64,000 bases of DNA from Photobacterium alginatilyticum (GTDB lineage Bacteria > Pseudomonadota > Gammaproteobacteria > Enterobacterales > Vibrionaceae), in NCBI RefSeq assembly GCF_009910675.1, contig NZ_RSEJ01000012.1, positions 62,001-126,000 of the forward strand, in the 5' to 3' direction. Under the pieces are notes generated by a model that saw only the letters and a list, made by a program, of their open reading frames with translations, made no database searches and was not told where the DNA came from. A program made the translations under genes and the position numbers. Shown in pieces: positions 17,987 through 25,514 of the stretch; the first letter of the stretch is position 1, and the number at the start of each line of letters is the position of its first letter.

Positions 17987-18252
17987 ACAAATATACCTGG
18001 GATATACCACAAATATACTAGCTAATATCCCTCGGAGCCCTTGCTATATAAGGGCTCATTACAAATATACCAAATATCCCTAATTCCCATAGATAGATCA
18101 TTTAGTCTCTCTCTTTATATGGATCTATATAGGAATATTTGTCTAAGTCTAGGATGTTGGGATATTTGAGGTATTTACACTAAGTGTATGATTAAAAAGA
18201 ACAAATTAAGTATATTTGTGGGTATATTTGCGGTATATCTAAGTATATTTAT
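17987..18252. repeat. Iteron cluster, probable replication origin
   Basis: Repeats of ACAAATATACC or one-mismatch variants: forward at 17987-17997, 18009-18019 and 18061-18071; reverse (GGTATATTTGT form) at 18132-18142, 18209-18219, 18221-18231 and 18242-18252, plus weaker copies at about 18072-18080 and 18159-18170. Between the forward and reverse groups lies an 8-bp inverted repeat (18035-18057). The whole region is very AT-rich, and follows the ATPase gene. This is the arrangement of an iteron origin. Confidence 0.75.
18035..18057. repeat. Hairpin within the iteron region
   Basis: GAGCCCTT - GCTATAT - AAGGGCTC, perfect 8-bp arms. It may be an origin structure or the terminator of the ATPase operon; there is no T run. 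Confidence 0.6.
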
Positions 18253-18283
18253 AAAGCTAAGTAATTGTTTTTAAAGGTATTAA

Positions 18284-18661
18284 ATGAGCGAGTTAAAATT
18301 TTTAAATATTGATGATTTAGAAAAAGAACTATTACAACCTTGCAAGTTAATCACCGGGAAACCGTCTCGAGAGGGGCTTTACCCGTGGATTAAGTACGAG
18401 GACGGCCAGATCGGGATCTGCGAGGTGGTAAACGCTACAGGCGAGCAGTTCGTTAACGATTATCGTTGGATGGATGCAACCACACGCCGCCAGGTAGCCG
18501 ACTCACTGGCCCACCATTTAGAAAAGGGTTGGTTTACCATCCAGCACGTCTCGGCCTTTGCTGATCTATGGGAGGAGCTATTTAACGAGAACGCCGACCA
18601 TATACGCGCTATTGATACCGATCTCGCCTGGTGTACTGCTATGCGACGCTTAGGATTTTAA
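18284..18661 (+). CDS. 125-residue acidic hypothetical protein
   Basis: Begins MSELKFLNIDDLEKELLQPC. It has a good Shine-Dalgarno (aaagg, 6 nt spacing). Acidic, with two Trp-rich stretches (DYRWMDATTRRQVADSLAHH; FADLWEELFNEN). No family recognised. It lies right after the iterons, and copy B of the 64-bp repeat begins within its stop codon. Confidence 0.65.
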   Translation: MSELKFLNIDDLEKELLQPCKLITGKPSREGLYPWIKYEDGQIGICEVVNATGEQFVNDYRWMDATTRRQVADSLAHHLEKGWFTIQHVSAFADLWEELFNENADHIRAIDTDLAWCTAMRRLGF

Positions 18662-18723
18662 AAGGTACTAGGTCAAACGGTTAACTGACGGGTGTGGAAC
18701 TGCGCCGAGTTTTGTTAGTGTCA
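18660..18723 (+). repeat. 64-bp element repeat, copy B
   Basis: Second copy of the repeat at 12489-12552, same orientation, 54 of 64 identical. The hairpin is GGTGTGG-AA-CTGCGCC; its two changed stem positions relative to copy A become G-U pairs in RNA. It starts at the stop codon of the 125-residue gene. Confidence 0.85.
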
Positions 18724-18865
18724 GAAAAAAGTGATGCTCAACATCCGCAATTATTAAAACGCCAGGCTCGAGCCAGTGGCGGGCGAAAGGCCCAAAAGTA
18801 TCAGTTTTCTATGGTGGTTGAACAGGGTCAAAAGAAAAAGTTATCACCAGGCGAAAGACAACAAA

Positions 18866-18897
18866 AAGGCCGCTAAAACGTCATGTTTTGCGGCCTT
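18866..18897. terminator. Bidirectional terminator between convergent element genes
   Basis: AAGGCCGC-t-AAAAC / GTTTT-GCGGCCTT, a 13-bp stem with one bulged base and loop GTCAT. It separates rightward transcription from the leftward 131-residue gene. Confidence 0.8.
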
Positions 18898-18911
18898 GGT
18901 ATTGGTGGGGA

Positions 18912-19307
18912 TTAGTTCAGACTACAACAATCTGATGCTGCGCTTTGCAGTTTCATCAATTTATTACGAACTGCTTTCAAGTCGATATCGTTAGGGTCTT
19001 TACAAAGATCACTTAATACTGTCTCGCAAGTGTCTAAGGTTTTTCTAACCAAGTTTTGATGTACTGTTGGTGGGATTTTTTCCCCATCAACATACACATA
19101 ACCATACATTTTAGGTAGAAAAGCGGCGGATAGAGGGTGAGTTCTTGAACTGCGACTGGCTAGTTCTGCAAGCTGGTAAATCTCATTTGGATTGCGATAG
19201 CGTCTTACATGACGAAAAAAGTAAAGTTCCTTTTTTTCTTCGGTATCAAATTTAGCAAGTTCAATTTCTAACTTTTCTAACTGTTGATGCTGTTCAGGTG
19301 TTGTCAT
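18912..19307 (-). CDS. 131-residue hypothetical protein, only leftward gene of the element
   Basis: Starts MTTPEQHQQLEKLEIELAKF at the ATG preceded by a gtggag site; a GTG start five codons earlier is possible. Helical and charged, with an N-terminal coiled-coil-like segment, an RRYRNPNEIYQLAELASRSS stretch and Cys residues near the C-terminus. No family recognised. A CCCTnnnAGGG palindrome lies about 60 bp upstream, so it may be autoregulated or may be the regulator of the element; this is inference. Confidence 0.6.
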   Translation of the reverse strand: MTTPEQHQQLEKLEIELAKFDTEEKKELYFFRHVRRYRNPNEIYQLAELASRSSRTHPLSAAFLPKMYGYVYVDGEKIPPTVHQNLVRKTLDTCETVLSDLCKDPNDIDLKAVRNKLMKLQSAASDCCSLN

Positions 19308-19367
19308 TGCTAGTCGCTCCACGCTATGAGTACATAGTTTTATATGGGGATTCAGACAGTAAAACCA

Positions 19368-19380
19368 ACCCTAAAAGGGT
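19368..19380. promoter_or_regulatory. CCCTnnnAGGG palindrome family (five sites)
   Basis: ACCCTAAAAGGGT here. Relatives: GCCCTAAAAGTGC (12651-12663), CCCTTTAAGGG (12738-12748), GCACTAAAAGGGC (19503-19515) and CCCTAAAAGGGC (20470-20481). All lie in non-coding DNA of the element. Likely operators for one dimeric protein. Confidence 0.5.
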
Positions 19381-19808
19381 ATTTTTCTGATCAAAAATTA
19401 AACTTTTTTGTGATTTGGTTTGAATCAAATTTAATTCAGATGAGATAAACAGCGTGAGAAATGACCGAACGAGATCAGTTGCGGCTTAAAAATTAAGCAC
19501 TTGCACTAAAAGGGCATTGTTTGAAACTGAGTAAGGGGTAAGAATTGCGGCCAATGGTTCACAGAGACTGCAATCTCTAATGACCGAGACAGAAAAACAG
19601 AACGGTGAGACAGGTAAACATAAACCTTTTTGCCGTCAAGAATTCAAATCTCAGCCCGGAACCCTGGCCGAGCCGCAATTCTCCCGATTTGGTCGATTGT
19701 GTCAACCCTGACAAAGACTGACTGATCAAATCGTCGCCTTTTCTGCTCAATCATTAGTTACTGCATACCTGGAACCATAGCCGGAACTTTGATCCCGGTT
19801 ATTCGTTG

Positions 19809-19835
19809 CCGTATCCAGTAGAAAGCGTCCCGCCA
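19809..19835 (+). repeat. 27-bp direct repeat, first copy
   Basis: Begins ccgtatccagtagaaagc and ends cgtcccgcca. Identical to 20389-20415. About 15-20 bp upstream of each is also similar (gatccCGGtt/gatccGGGtt). Confidence 0.85.
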
Positions 19836-20388
19836 GATCTTTTCCCTGCCAGCGAATCAAAATAAATGGGTGTTACCGCCGGGTAACAACAGAATCAAAG
19901 CACTTTTAACTTTTCCCGTCGGGCTGGAAGGCTACGAGGGCGACGTCGTCCCGCTATATCTCGTGTTGATATGGTGAGGGCGGATAATACGCATTTACGT
20001 GACATTTTAAGTCAATGGTGCACGACGTAGGCTTACGTTAGATCTGTTTGTTGGTGGGAATCAGTAAACAGCGTTGTGTATAAGTTAGGACTCGCATCCT
20101 AGCGGGCTGGGTAGTTAGGCGCTTCCTCCATAGATAGCCGTGAGGCTTGAAACCCTTGGGAATAGCGTTGCGGATAAAGGAAAAGTTACAAGTTAACAGT
20201 GTTGGCAGGTTCAATTATTTAACCAAGAAAACACTAACAGAAAATTAATGTATGAGAGCGTTAGATAAGAGCTGGATAATGATCGCATTATGCAGCATCA
20301 CCCTAACCCCTCTAATGATTTTCTATTGTCTAAATTCCAGATACAGCAAAGCCCGCCTCGATGGACGGGTGCTGATCCGGGTTTGTGT

Positions 20389-20415
20389 CCGTATCCAGTA
20401 GAAAGCGTCCCGCCA
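20389..20415 (+). repeat. 27-bp direct repeat, second copy
   Basis: Exact copy of 19809-19835, 580 bp away in the same orientation, near the right end of the element. Confidence 0.85.
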
Positions 20416-20558
20416 AGAATGTTTTCTATTTGATTGGTTTACGGTTCAAACTCGTTTACCTTTGCAATACCCTAAAAGGGCGGTACAAATACGGTAACTA
20501 TACAAAAAGTAAGACGACAAGATTTAGCGAAAAAAAGGTCTAACTCTTTGATTAAATT

Positions 20559-20634
20559 TGGTGGCCCCTCCCAGACTTGAACTGGGGACCAAGCGATTAT
20601 GAGTCGCCTGCTCTAACCACTGAGCTAAGGGGCC
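20559..20634 (-). tRNA. ileX: tRNA-Ile(CAU), lysidine-type, integration site (attR)
   Basis: A 76-nt gene including the encoded CCA. Acceptor GGCCCCT/AGGGGCC, anticodon loop CTCATAA with CAT, T-loop TTCAAGT. The sequence matches the minor tRNA-Ile2 whose C34 is modified to lysidine to read AUA; it is beside rpoD as ileX is in E. coli. The 3' part (20559-20604) is the att core contributed by the element. Its T-stem has C-G where the displaced host copy has G-C. Confidence 0.93.
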
Positions 20635-20646
20635 AGTGTGCGGGAA

Positions 20647-20675
20647 ATTATATGGGATGGTCTGGCGCTTGTCTA
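20647..20675 (-). promoter_or_regulatory. Promoter of tRNA-Ile(CAU)
   Basis: On the minus strand: TAGACA, 17 bp, TATAAT, then a GC-rich segment (cccgcac) before the tRNA 5' end, typical of stringently controlled tRNA promoters. Confidence 0.75.
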
Positions 20676-20783
20676 GCGAATAAATAGGGTGTTTTGTTTG
20701 CTTTTTAAGCAGTTAAAGGAAAAACACATCGCGATGGGTGGTCAGTATAAGATGTTGATCTTCAACCCAAATCACAGAGACAA

Positions 20784-20809
20784 AAAAGCGAGCCGTTCGG
20801 CTCGCTTTT
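20784..20809 (-). terminator. Terminator of the rpsU-dnaG-rpoD operon
   Basis: AAAAGCGAGCC - GTTC - GGCTCGCTTTT, followed on the minus strand by TTTGTC, 28 bp after rpoD. Confidence 0.85.
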
Positions 20810-20836
20810 GGGGTGTTATCGGCTTAGGCCTGGCGA

Positions 20837-22681
20837 TTACTCGTCAAGGAAGCTGCGCAGAACGTCTGAGCGGCTTGGGTGACGGAGTTTACGCAGTGCC
20901 TTGGCTTCGATCTGACGGATACGCTCACGGGTAACGTCGAACTGCTTACCAACCTCTTCCAGGGTATGGTCAGTGTTCATATCGATACCAAAGCGCATAC
21001 GCAGTACCTTCGCCTCACGCGGCGTCAGGCCGGCCAGGACATCATTGGTTGCGCCACGCAGGTTGGTTGCTGTCGCGGCATCCATTGGTAGCTGAAGCGT
21101 GGTATCTTCAATGAAATCACCCAGGTGCGAATCTTCATCGTCACCGATAGGGGTTTCCATTGAGATTGGCTCTTTGGCAATCTTCAGTACCTTGCGGATC
21201 TTGTCTTCCGGCATTTGCATGCGCTCAGCCAGTTCTTCCGGCAATGGCTCCCGGCCCATCTCCTGAAGCATCTGGCGAGAGATACGGTTCAGTTTGTTGA
21301 TGGTCTCGATCATGTGAACAGGGATACGAATGGTACGTGCCTGGTCAGCGATAGAACGGGTGATTGCCTGACGGATCCACCATGTCGCGTAAGTCGAGAA
21401 CTTGTAACCACGGCGGTATTCAAACTTATCAACGGCTTTCATCAGGCCGATGTTACCTTCCTGGATCAGATCCAGGAATTGCAGTCCACGGTTGGTGTAT
21501 TTCTTGGCGATAGAAATAACCAGACGCAGGTTTGCTTCAACCATCTCTTTCTTGGCACGGCGAGCCTTGGCTTCACCGATAGACATACGACGGCTGATAT
21601 CTTTGATACGTTCGATAGAAAGACCGGTTTCTTCTTCAAGAATACGCAGCTTCAGCGTAGAGCGACGAAGATCTTCTTCGTAGTTCTTCAGGCGCTCGGC
21701 ATAAGGTTTGCCAGAGTTCAGTGCTTCGTCGATCCACTCGCTAGAAGACTCGTTGCCTGCAAACAAGCTAACGAAGGTTTTCTTCGGCATCTTGCTGTTA
21801 TCGACACACATGCGCATGATAATACGTTCGTTAGTACGCACTTTATCCATTGACTCACGCAGTGAGCTGACCAGGCGGTCAAATTGTTTCGGGATCAGAC
21901 GGAACTGTTTGAAGATATCAGAAAGTTCTTCAACAGCCACTTCGGTTTTCGCATCATGACGACCGTGTGTATTGATTGCGATAGCCATCTTCTCGTAAGA
22001 ATCACGAAGTTCCATGAACTTCTCACGGGCTAGTTCCGGATCAATACCTGCATCTTCTTCGTCTTCATCGTCGCTGTCGTCGCCGTCTTCAAGATCTTTG
22101 TCTTCGTCTTCAAGATCGGACTCGCTCAGCTCGGAGCCGATATGGGTTGCTGTCGGTGCTGTTGTTTCCTCTTCGTTCGGGTCAACAAAACCGGAAATAA
22201 TGTCGGTAAGACGAAGCTCATCGGCTTCAACTTTGTCGAACTGCTCAAGCAGGTGCGCAATAGCTGTCGGGTATTCGGCAACTGAGCACTGAACCTGGTT
22301 AATACCATCTTCAATGCGCTTGGCGATGTCAATTTCGCCTTCACGGGTCAGTAGCTCTACGGTACCCATTTCACGCATGTACATGCGTACCGGATCGGTA
22401 GTACGGCCGATCTCGCTTTCCACGCTAGACAGGGCTTGAGCGGCGGCTTCAATCGCGTCTTCGTCCGCATTATCTTCAGTCATCATCAACTCATCGGCAT
22501 CAGGGGCTGTTTCAACCACCTTAATACCCATGTCATTGATCATCTGAATAATGTCTTCAACCTGATCGGAATCGACAATGTCTTCCGGTAGGTGATCATT
22601 TACTTCGGCGTAGGTCAGATAGCCTTGTTCTTTGCCTTTAGCGACAAGTAACTTAAGCTGAGACTGCGGATTTTGCTCCAT
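20837..22681 (-). CDS. rpoD: Primary sigma factor RpoD (sigma-70)
   Basis: A 614-residue housekeeping sigma factor. Region 1.1 is at the N-terminus ([20 protein letters not shown]). An acidic insert ([20 protein letters not shown]) lies in the non-conserved region. Region 2 has the [20 protein letters not shown] recognition helix, region 3 follows, and region 4.2 has [18 protein letters not shown] start at MEQNPQSQ (22681), the conserved N-terminus, not the upstream in-frame ATG at 22738. Last gene of the macromolecular-synthesis operon. Confidence 0.97.
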   Translation of the reverse strand: MEQNPQSQLKLLVAKGKEQGYLTYAEVNDHLPEDIVDSDQVEDIIQMINDMGIKVVETAPDADELMMTEDNADEDAIEAAAQALSSVESEIGRTTDPVRMYMREMGTVELLTREGEIDIAKRIEDGINQVQCSVAEYPTAIAHLLEQFDKVEADELRLTDIISGFVDPNEEETTAPTATHIGSELSESDLEDEDKDLEDGDDSDDEDEEDAGIDPELAREKFMELRDSYEKMAIAINTHGRHDAKTEVAVEELSDIFKQFRLIPKQFDRLVSSLRESMDKVRTNERIIMRMCVDNSKMPKKTFVSLFAGNESSSEWIDEALNSGKPYAERLKNYEEDLRRSTLKLRILEEETGLSIERIKDISRRMSIGEAKARRAKKEMVEANLRLVISIAKKYTNRGLQFLDLIQEGNIGLMKAVDKFEYRRGYKFSTYATWWIRQAITRSIADQARTIRIPVHMIETINKLNRISRQMLQEMGREPLPEELAERMQMPEDKIRKVLKIAKEPISMETPIGDDEDSHLGDFIEDTTLQLPMDAATATNLRGATNDVLAGLTPREAKVLRMRFGIDMNTDHTLEEVGKQFDVTRERIRQIEAKALRKLRHPSRSDVLRSFLDE

Positions 22682-22773
22682 AGACGATATCCAACTTCGG
22701 GTCTGAGTGAAAATGTAGTATGCAAAAATGCAAACCAATAATTATAACAAACTTCTTAATTGTTGACCACTTA

Positions 22774-24528
22774 CTAGCCGGGACGGTTGAGTATCAATAA
22801 CTGCAACTCCCGCTTCTCTTCGACTGATAAGCCGACGGTATTCGATTTAGCCTGCAACTTTTCAATTTGTTGTTTGACGCACTGGCCTAAAACTTTGTCC
22901 ATTGCGTCCATAAATACATCTAGAGTGTTGTCCTCGTCTTTAGCGAGGGGCAGCTCCCAGGCGGCGAGACGCGCCATCATGTTCTCGTTTTTGCTGCCAC
23001 GCCAGTACTCTAGTAGCTGGCCTGTAGTGATATTGGGGTTCGATCGGCATTTATCAACTACTGATATCAATAAATTTAGCCCAGGGACCGAATTATCTTC
23101 AAACGCCGCCATATCAAATTCGAGGCTGCTGACAAAACGCGGGTTTTGCAGCAGCAGGGCGATAACGTCACGCATCGGCGTTCGCTTGATGTTTTGCTGG
23201 GGCTGTCGTGGCCGTTGCGTGTCATCTCGCTTTAGTTCTAGCCTGATCTGATCGGGTGGTAACCCTAAATTATAGCCTAGTGCATTTAGCAGGTATTCTC
23301 GCAGGGTTTCACCGGCTACTTTTTCCAACAGCGGCTTGGCCAGCGTTTTCAGCTTTGCCTTGCCCTCCTTGCTGCTCATGTCAACCTGGGCAACCAGCGA
23401 ATTGAACATGAACTCCGACAGTGACATGGCCTCGTCGACCTGGCGTTCAAAGCCCTCTTTGCCGAACTGGCGGATATAGGTATCCGGATCCTCGCCGTCG
23501 GGTAGGAACATGAATTTCAGCTGGCGGCCATCGGTAAGGTAGGGCAACGCCTGCTCCATGGCACGCCAGGCTGCATCGCGTCCGGCCCGGTCGCCATCGT
23601 AGCAACAGACGACGGTACCGGTCTGGCGGAACATCATCTGAATATGATCGCCGGTGGTAGAGGTGCCTAGCGAGGCGACGGCATAGTCAACGCCAAACTG
23701 GGCCAGGGCGACCACATCCATATAGCCTTCGACAACCAAAAGCCTTTCAGGTTCACGGTGTGCCTGCAGGACTTCATACAGGCCATAGAGCTCGCGTCCT
23801 TTGTGGAAGATCGGGGTCTCTGGCGAGTTGAGGTATTTGGGCGTGCCGTCACCCAGTACCCGGCCGCCAAAGCCGATCACCCGGCCGCGGCGATCATGAA
23901 TCGGAAACATCACTCGGCCACGGAAACGGTCATAGCGGCGACCATTATCGTTTTCGATCAGCATACCTGCTGTAACAAGTGACTTTTGCGATTCAGCATC
24001 CCGGCCAAAACGGGTACGGACCATATCCCACTGATCAGGAACAAAACCGATACCGAACTTCTTGACTACTTCCCCTGACAGGCCGCGGTCTTTGAGGTAG
24101 TCAATGGCAATCTGGCCTTCCTGGGTACGCAGCTGTGACTGATAGAACTGGGAGATCTGTCCCAACATTTCATACAGGCCGAGCTTTTCCTTGCTGCGTG
24201 GGGCCGAGGCACCGCCGCCGCTGCCTTGTTCACGAGGAACTTCCAACCCAAGCTGAGAGGCGAGCTCGTCAATGGCCTCGACAAATTCAAGGCGGTCAAA
24301 CTCCATGACAAAGTCAAGCACGTTACCATGGGCGCCGCAGCCAAAGCAGTGGTAGAACTGTTTTTCCTGGCTGACGGAAAAAGACGGGGTCTTCTCATTA
24401 TGGAAAGGGCAGCAAGCACCGAAGTTCTTGCCTTGCTTCTTCAGTTTTACCCGGGCATCAACAATATCCACGATGTCATGTCGTGCAATGAGATCATCGA
24501 TAAAAGTACGAGGGATTTTTCCTGCCAT
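22774..24528 (-). CDS. dnaG: DNA primase
   Basis: A 584-residue primase that makes RNA primers at the replication fork. The N-terminal zinc finger is CCPFHNEKTPSF ... FYHCFGCGAHGN (CHC2). The TOPRIM domain has VVEGYMDVVAL and CCYDGDRAGRDAA. The C-terminal part binds DnaB helicase. It lies between yqeY and rpoD. Confidence 0.96.
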   Translation of the reverse strand: MAGKIPRTFIDDLIARHDIVDIVDARVKLKKQGKNFGACCPFHNEKTPSFSVSQEKQFYHCFGCGAHGNVLDFVMEFDRLEFVEAIDELASQLGLEVPREQGSGGGASAPRSKEKLGLYEMLGQISQFYQSQLRTQEGQIAIDYLKDRGLSGEVVKKFGIGFVPDQWDMVRTRFGRDAESQKSLVTAGMLIENDNGRRYDRFRGRVMFPIHDRRGRVIGFGGRVLGDGTPKYLNSPETPIFHKGRELYGLYEVLQAHREPERLLVVEGYMDVVALAQFGVDYAVASLGTSTTGDHIQMMFRQTGTVVCCYDGDRAGRDAAWRAMEQALPYLTDGRQLKFMFLPDGEDPDTYIRQFGKEGFERQVDEAMSLSEFMFNSLVAQVDMSSKEGKAKLKTLAKPLLEKVAGETLREYLLNALGYNLGLPPDQIRLELKRDDTQRPRQPQQNIKRTPMRDVIALLLQNPRFVSSLEFDMAAFEDNSVPGLNLLISVVDKCRSNPNITTGQLLEYWRGSKNENMMARLAAWELPLAKDEDNTLDVFMDAMDKVLGQCVKQQIEKLQAKSNTVGLSVEEKRELQLLILNRPG

Positions 24529-24589
24529 AGAGAGAGCATTACCTGAAGAGTACGGGAGTAAAATTGTAATTTATTGACGCTAAAATACA

Positions 24590-24628
24590 AACAAGCCGCG
24601 CATTCCTGGATGGATAGCACGGCTTGTT
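24590..24628 (-). terminator. Hairpin between yqeY and dnaG (partial terminator or processing site)
   Basis: AACAAGCCG ... CGGCTTGTT, 9-bp arms around a 21-nt loop, in the 117-bp gap. In E. coli a weak terminator sits before dnaG to keep primase low; this hairpin is in the equivalent place. Followed on the minus strand by TTGTATTTTAG. Confidence 0.55.
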
Positions 24629-24645
24629 GCAGAATTGGGTTAGTT

Positions 24646-25089
24646 TTAGCTAAGCTTCGCTTTCACTAACTGGCTAACTTTACCCATATCGGCACGACCC
24701 TGAACTTTAGGCTTTAGCACACCCATCAGTTTGCCCATGTCTTGCATGCTGGCAGCACCGGTCGCAGCAATTGCCTCATCCAGCAGAGCAGCAACTTCGT
24801 CGTCGCTCAGTGGCTGTGGCATAAACTCTTCCAGCACCTTAATTTCAGCAAGCTCTACATCAGCAAGATCCTGTCGACTTGCAGCTTCGTATTGAGCTAC
24901 AGAGTCACGGCGTTGCTTGACCATCTTGGTCAGTACTGCCAGCACGTCGTCATCGGAAAGAGTGATCTTTTCGTCAACTTCACGCTGTTTAATAGCAGCA
25001 AGAGCAAGACGGATGGTACCAAGACGAGGTTTGTCCTTCGCCTTCATCGCCGCCTTTTGTTCGTCTTTTAGACGTTCAGTCAGAGTCAT
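24646..25089 (-). CDS. yqeY: GatB/YqeY domain protein
   Basis: A 147-residue protein of the YqeY family (MTLTERLKDEQKAAMKAKDK; LEEFMPQPLSDDEV; DMGKLMGVLKPKVQGRADM). It resembles the tRNA-binding tail domain of the GatB amidotransferase subunit; its role is not settled. Ribosome site aaggaa. It is co-transcribed with rpsU and dnaG, a common order in gamma-proteobacteria outside the enterics. Confidence 0.9.
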   Translation of the reverse strand: MTLTERLKDEQKAAMKAKDKPRLGTIRLALAAIKQREVDEKITLSDDDVLAVLTKMVKQRRDSVAQYEAASRQDLADVELAEIKVLEEFMPQPLSDDEVAALLDEAIAATGAASMQDMGKLMGVLKPKVQGRADMGKVSQLVKAKLS

Positions 25090-25116
25090 AACACGTTCCT
25101 TCTGTTAATCGGTCGA

Positions 25117-25332
25117 TTAGTACAGACGAACGCGACGCGCGTTTTCGCGAGCCAATTTCTTCAGGTGACGCTTAACTGCCGCTGCTTTCGCACGCTTACG
25201 TACAGTAGTAGGCTTTTCGAAGTGCTCACGACGACGTACTTCAGAAAGGATACCTGCTTTTTCGCAAGAGCGCTTGAAACGACGTAGTGCTACGTCAAAC
25301 GGTTCGTTTTCACGTACTTTGATTACTGGCAT
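25117..25332 (-). CDS. rpsU: 30S ribosomal protein S21
   Basis: A 71-residue, very basic protein ([20 protein letters not shown]), complete and canonical, needed for mRNA binding by the 30S subunit. First gene of the operon, preceded by a gaggtgag site. Its promoter is in the 180-bp divergent gap with tsaD. Confidence 0.97.
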   Translation of the reverse strand: MPVIKVRENEPFDVALRRFKRSCEKAGILSEVRRREHFEKPTTVRKRAKAAAVKRHLKKLARENARRVRLY

Positions 25333-25514
25333 GTAATACTCACCTCAGAGTGATTCGGTTAACGCTGACGTTCAAAAGTGTCAGCTGATTAAAAATGGTG
25401 CGAAATTCTAATCTGATCTGGGGGCATTTGTAAAGCATTCTGCAACCCTGAACTGGTTAATTTCTGTCAAGGACGGTAGTATTGCCCCCAATTACCATAA
25501 GTATAGAGGTTGTT

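Larger units (their letters stand above)
19308..20558. other. 1.25-kb non-coding right arm of the element
   Basis: No ORF of meaningful length on either strand. Contents: three CCCTnnnAGGG-type palindromes (19368-19380, 19503-19515, 20470-20480); a duplicated 27-bp sequence (19809-19835 and 20389-20415); a 7-bp hairpin TGTTACC-GCCG-GGTAACA (19872-19889); TTTGATT words at 19423 (complement), 20429 and 20547. It could encode non-coding RNA, carry packaging or partition sites, or be decayed genes. Confidence 0.6.
10960..20604. mobile_element. Small satellite-like integrated element in tRNA-Ile(CAU), about 9.6 kb
   Basis: Bounded by 46-bp copies of the tRNA-Ile(CAU) 3' half (10960-11005 and 20559-20604). 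Content: tyrosine integrase, a head-gene operon (coat-like protein, small basic protein, prohead protease-capsid fusion), two tiny genes, a DUF3987-like ATPase, an iteron cluster, two small unknown genes and a long non-coding right arm. Codon choice is unlike the flanking chromosome (many CTC GAG Leu-Glu, CGA, GCG and GGC codons). No terminase, portal, tail, lysis, primase or AlpA-type gene is visible. Best reading is a capsid-encoding phage satellite; a decayed prophage is the alternative, but every ORF is intact. Confidence 0.85.

Noticed and set aside
17987-18252. CRISPR array
   Set aside because: Repeats are only 11 bp, irregularly spaced and occur in both directions; no cas genes.
12489-18723. 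64-bp repeats as integron attC sites with the interior as a cassette
   Set aside because: The ends GTTAGTG do not match the attC core with its paired RYYYAAC, there is no integron integrase, and the interior has several genes in coupled operons.
18694-18876. 60-residue basic ORF starting inside repeat B
   Set aside because: Its GTG lies in the repeat stem, there is no ribosome site, and the frame is not kept beyond the repeat in copy A (it stops after about 20 codons).
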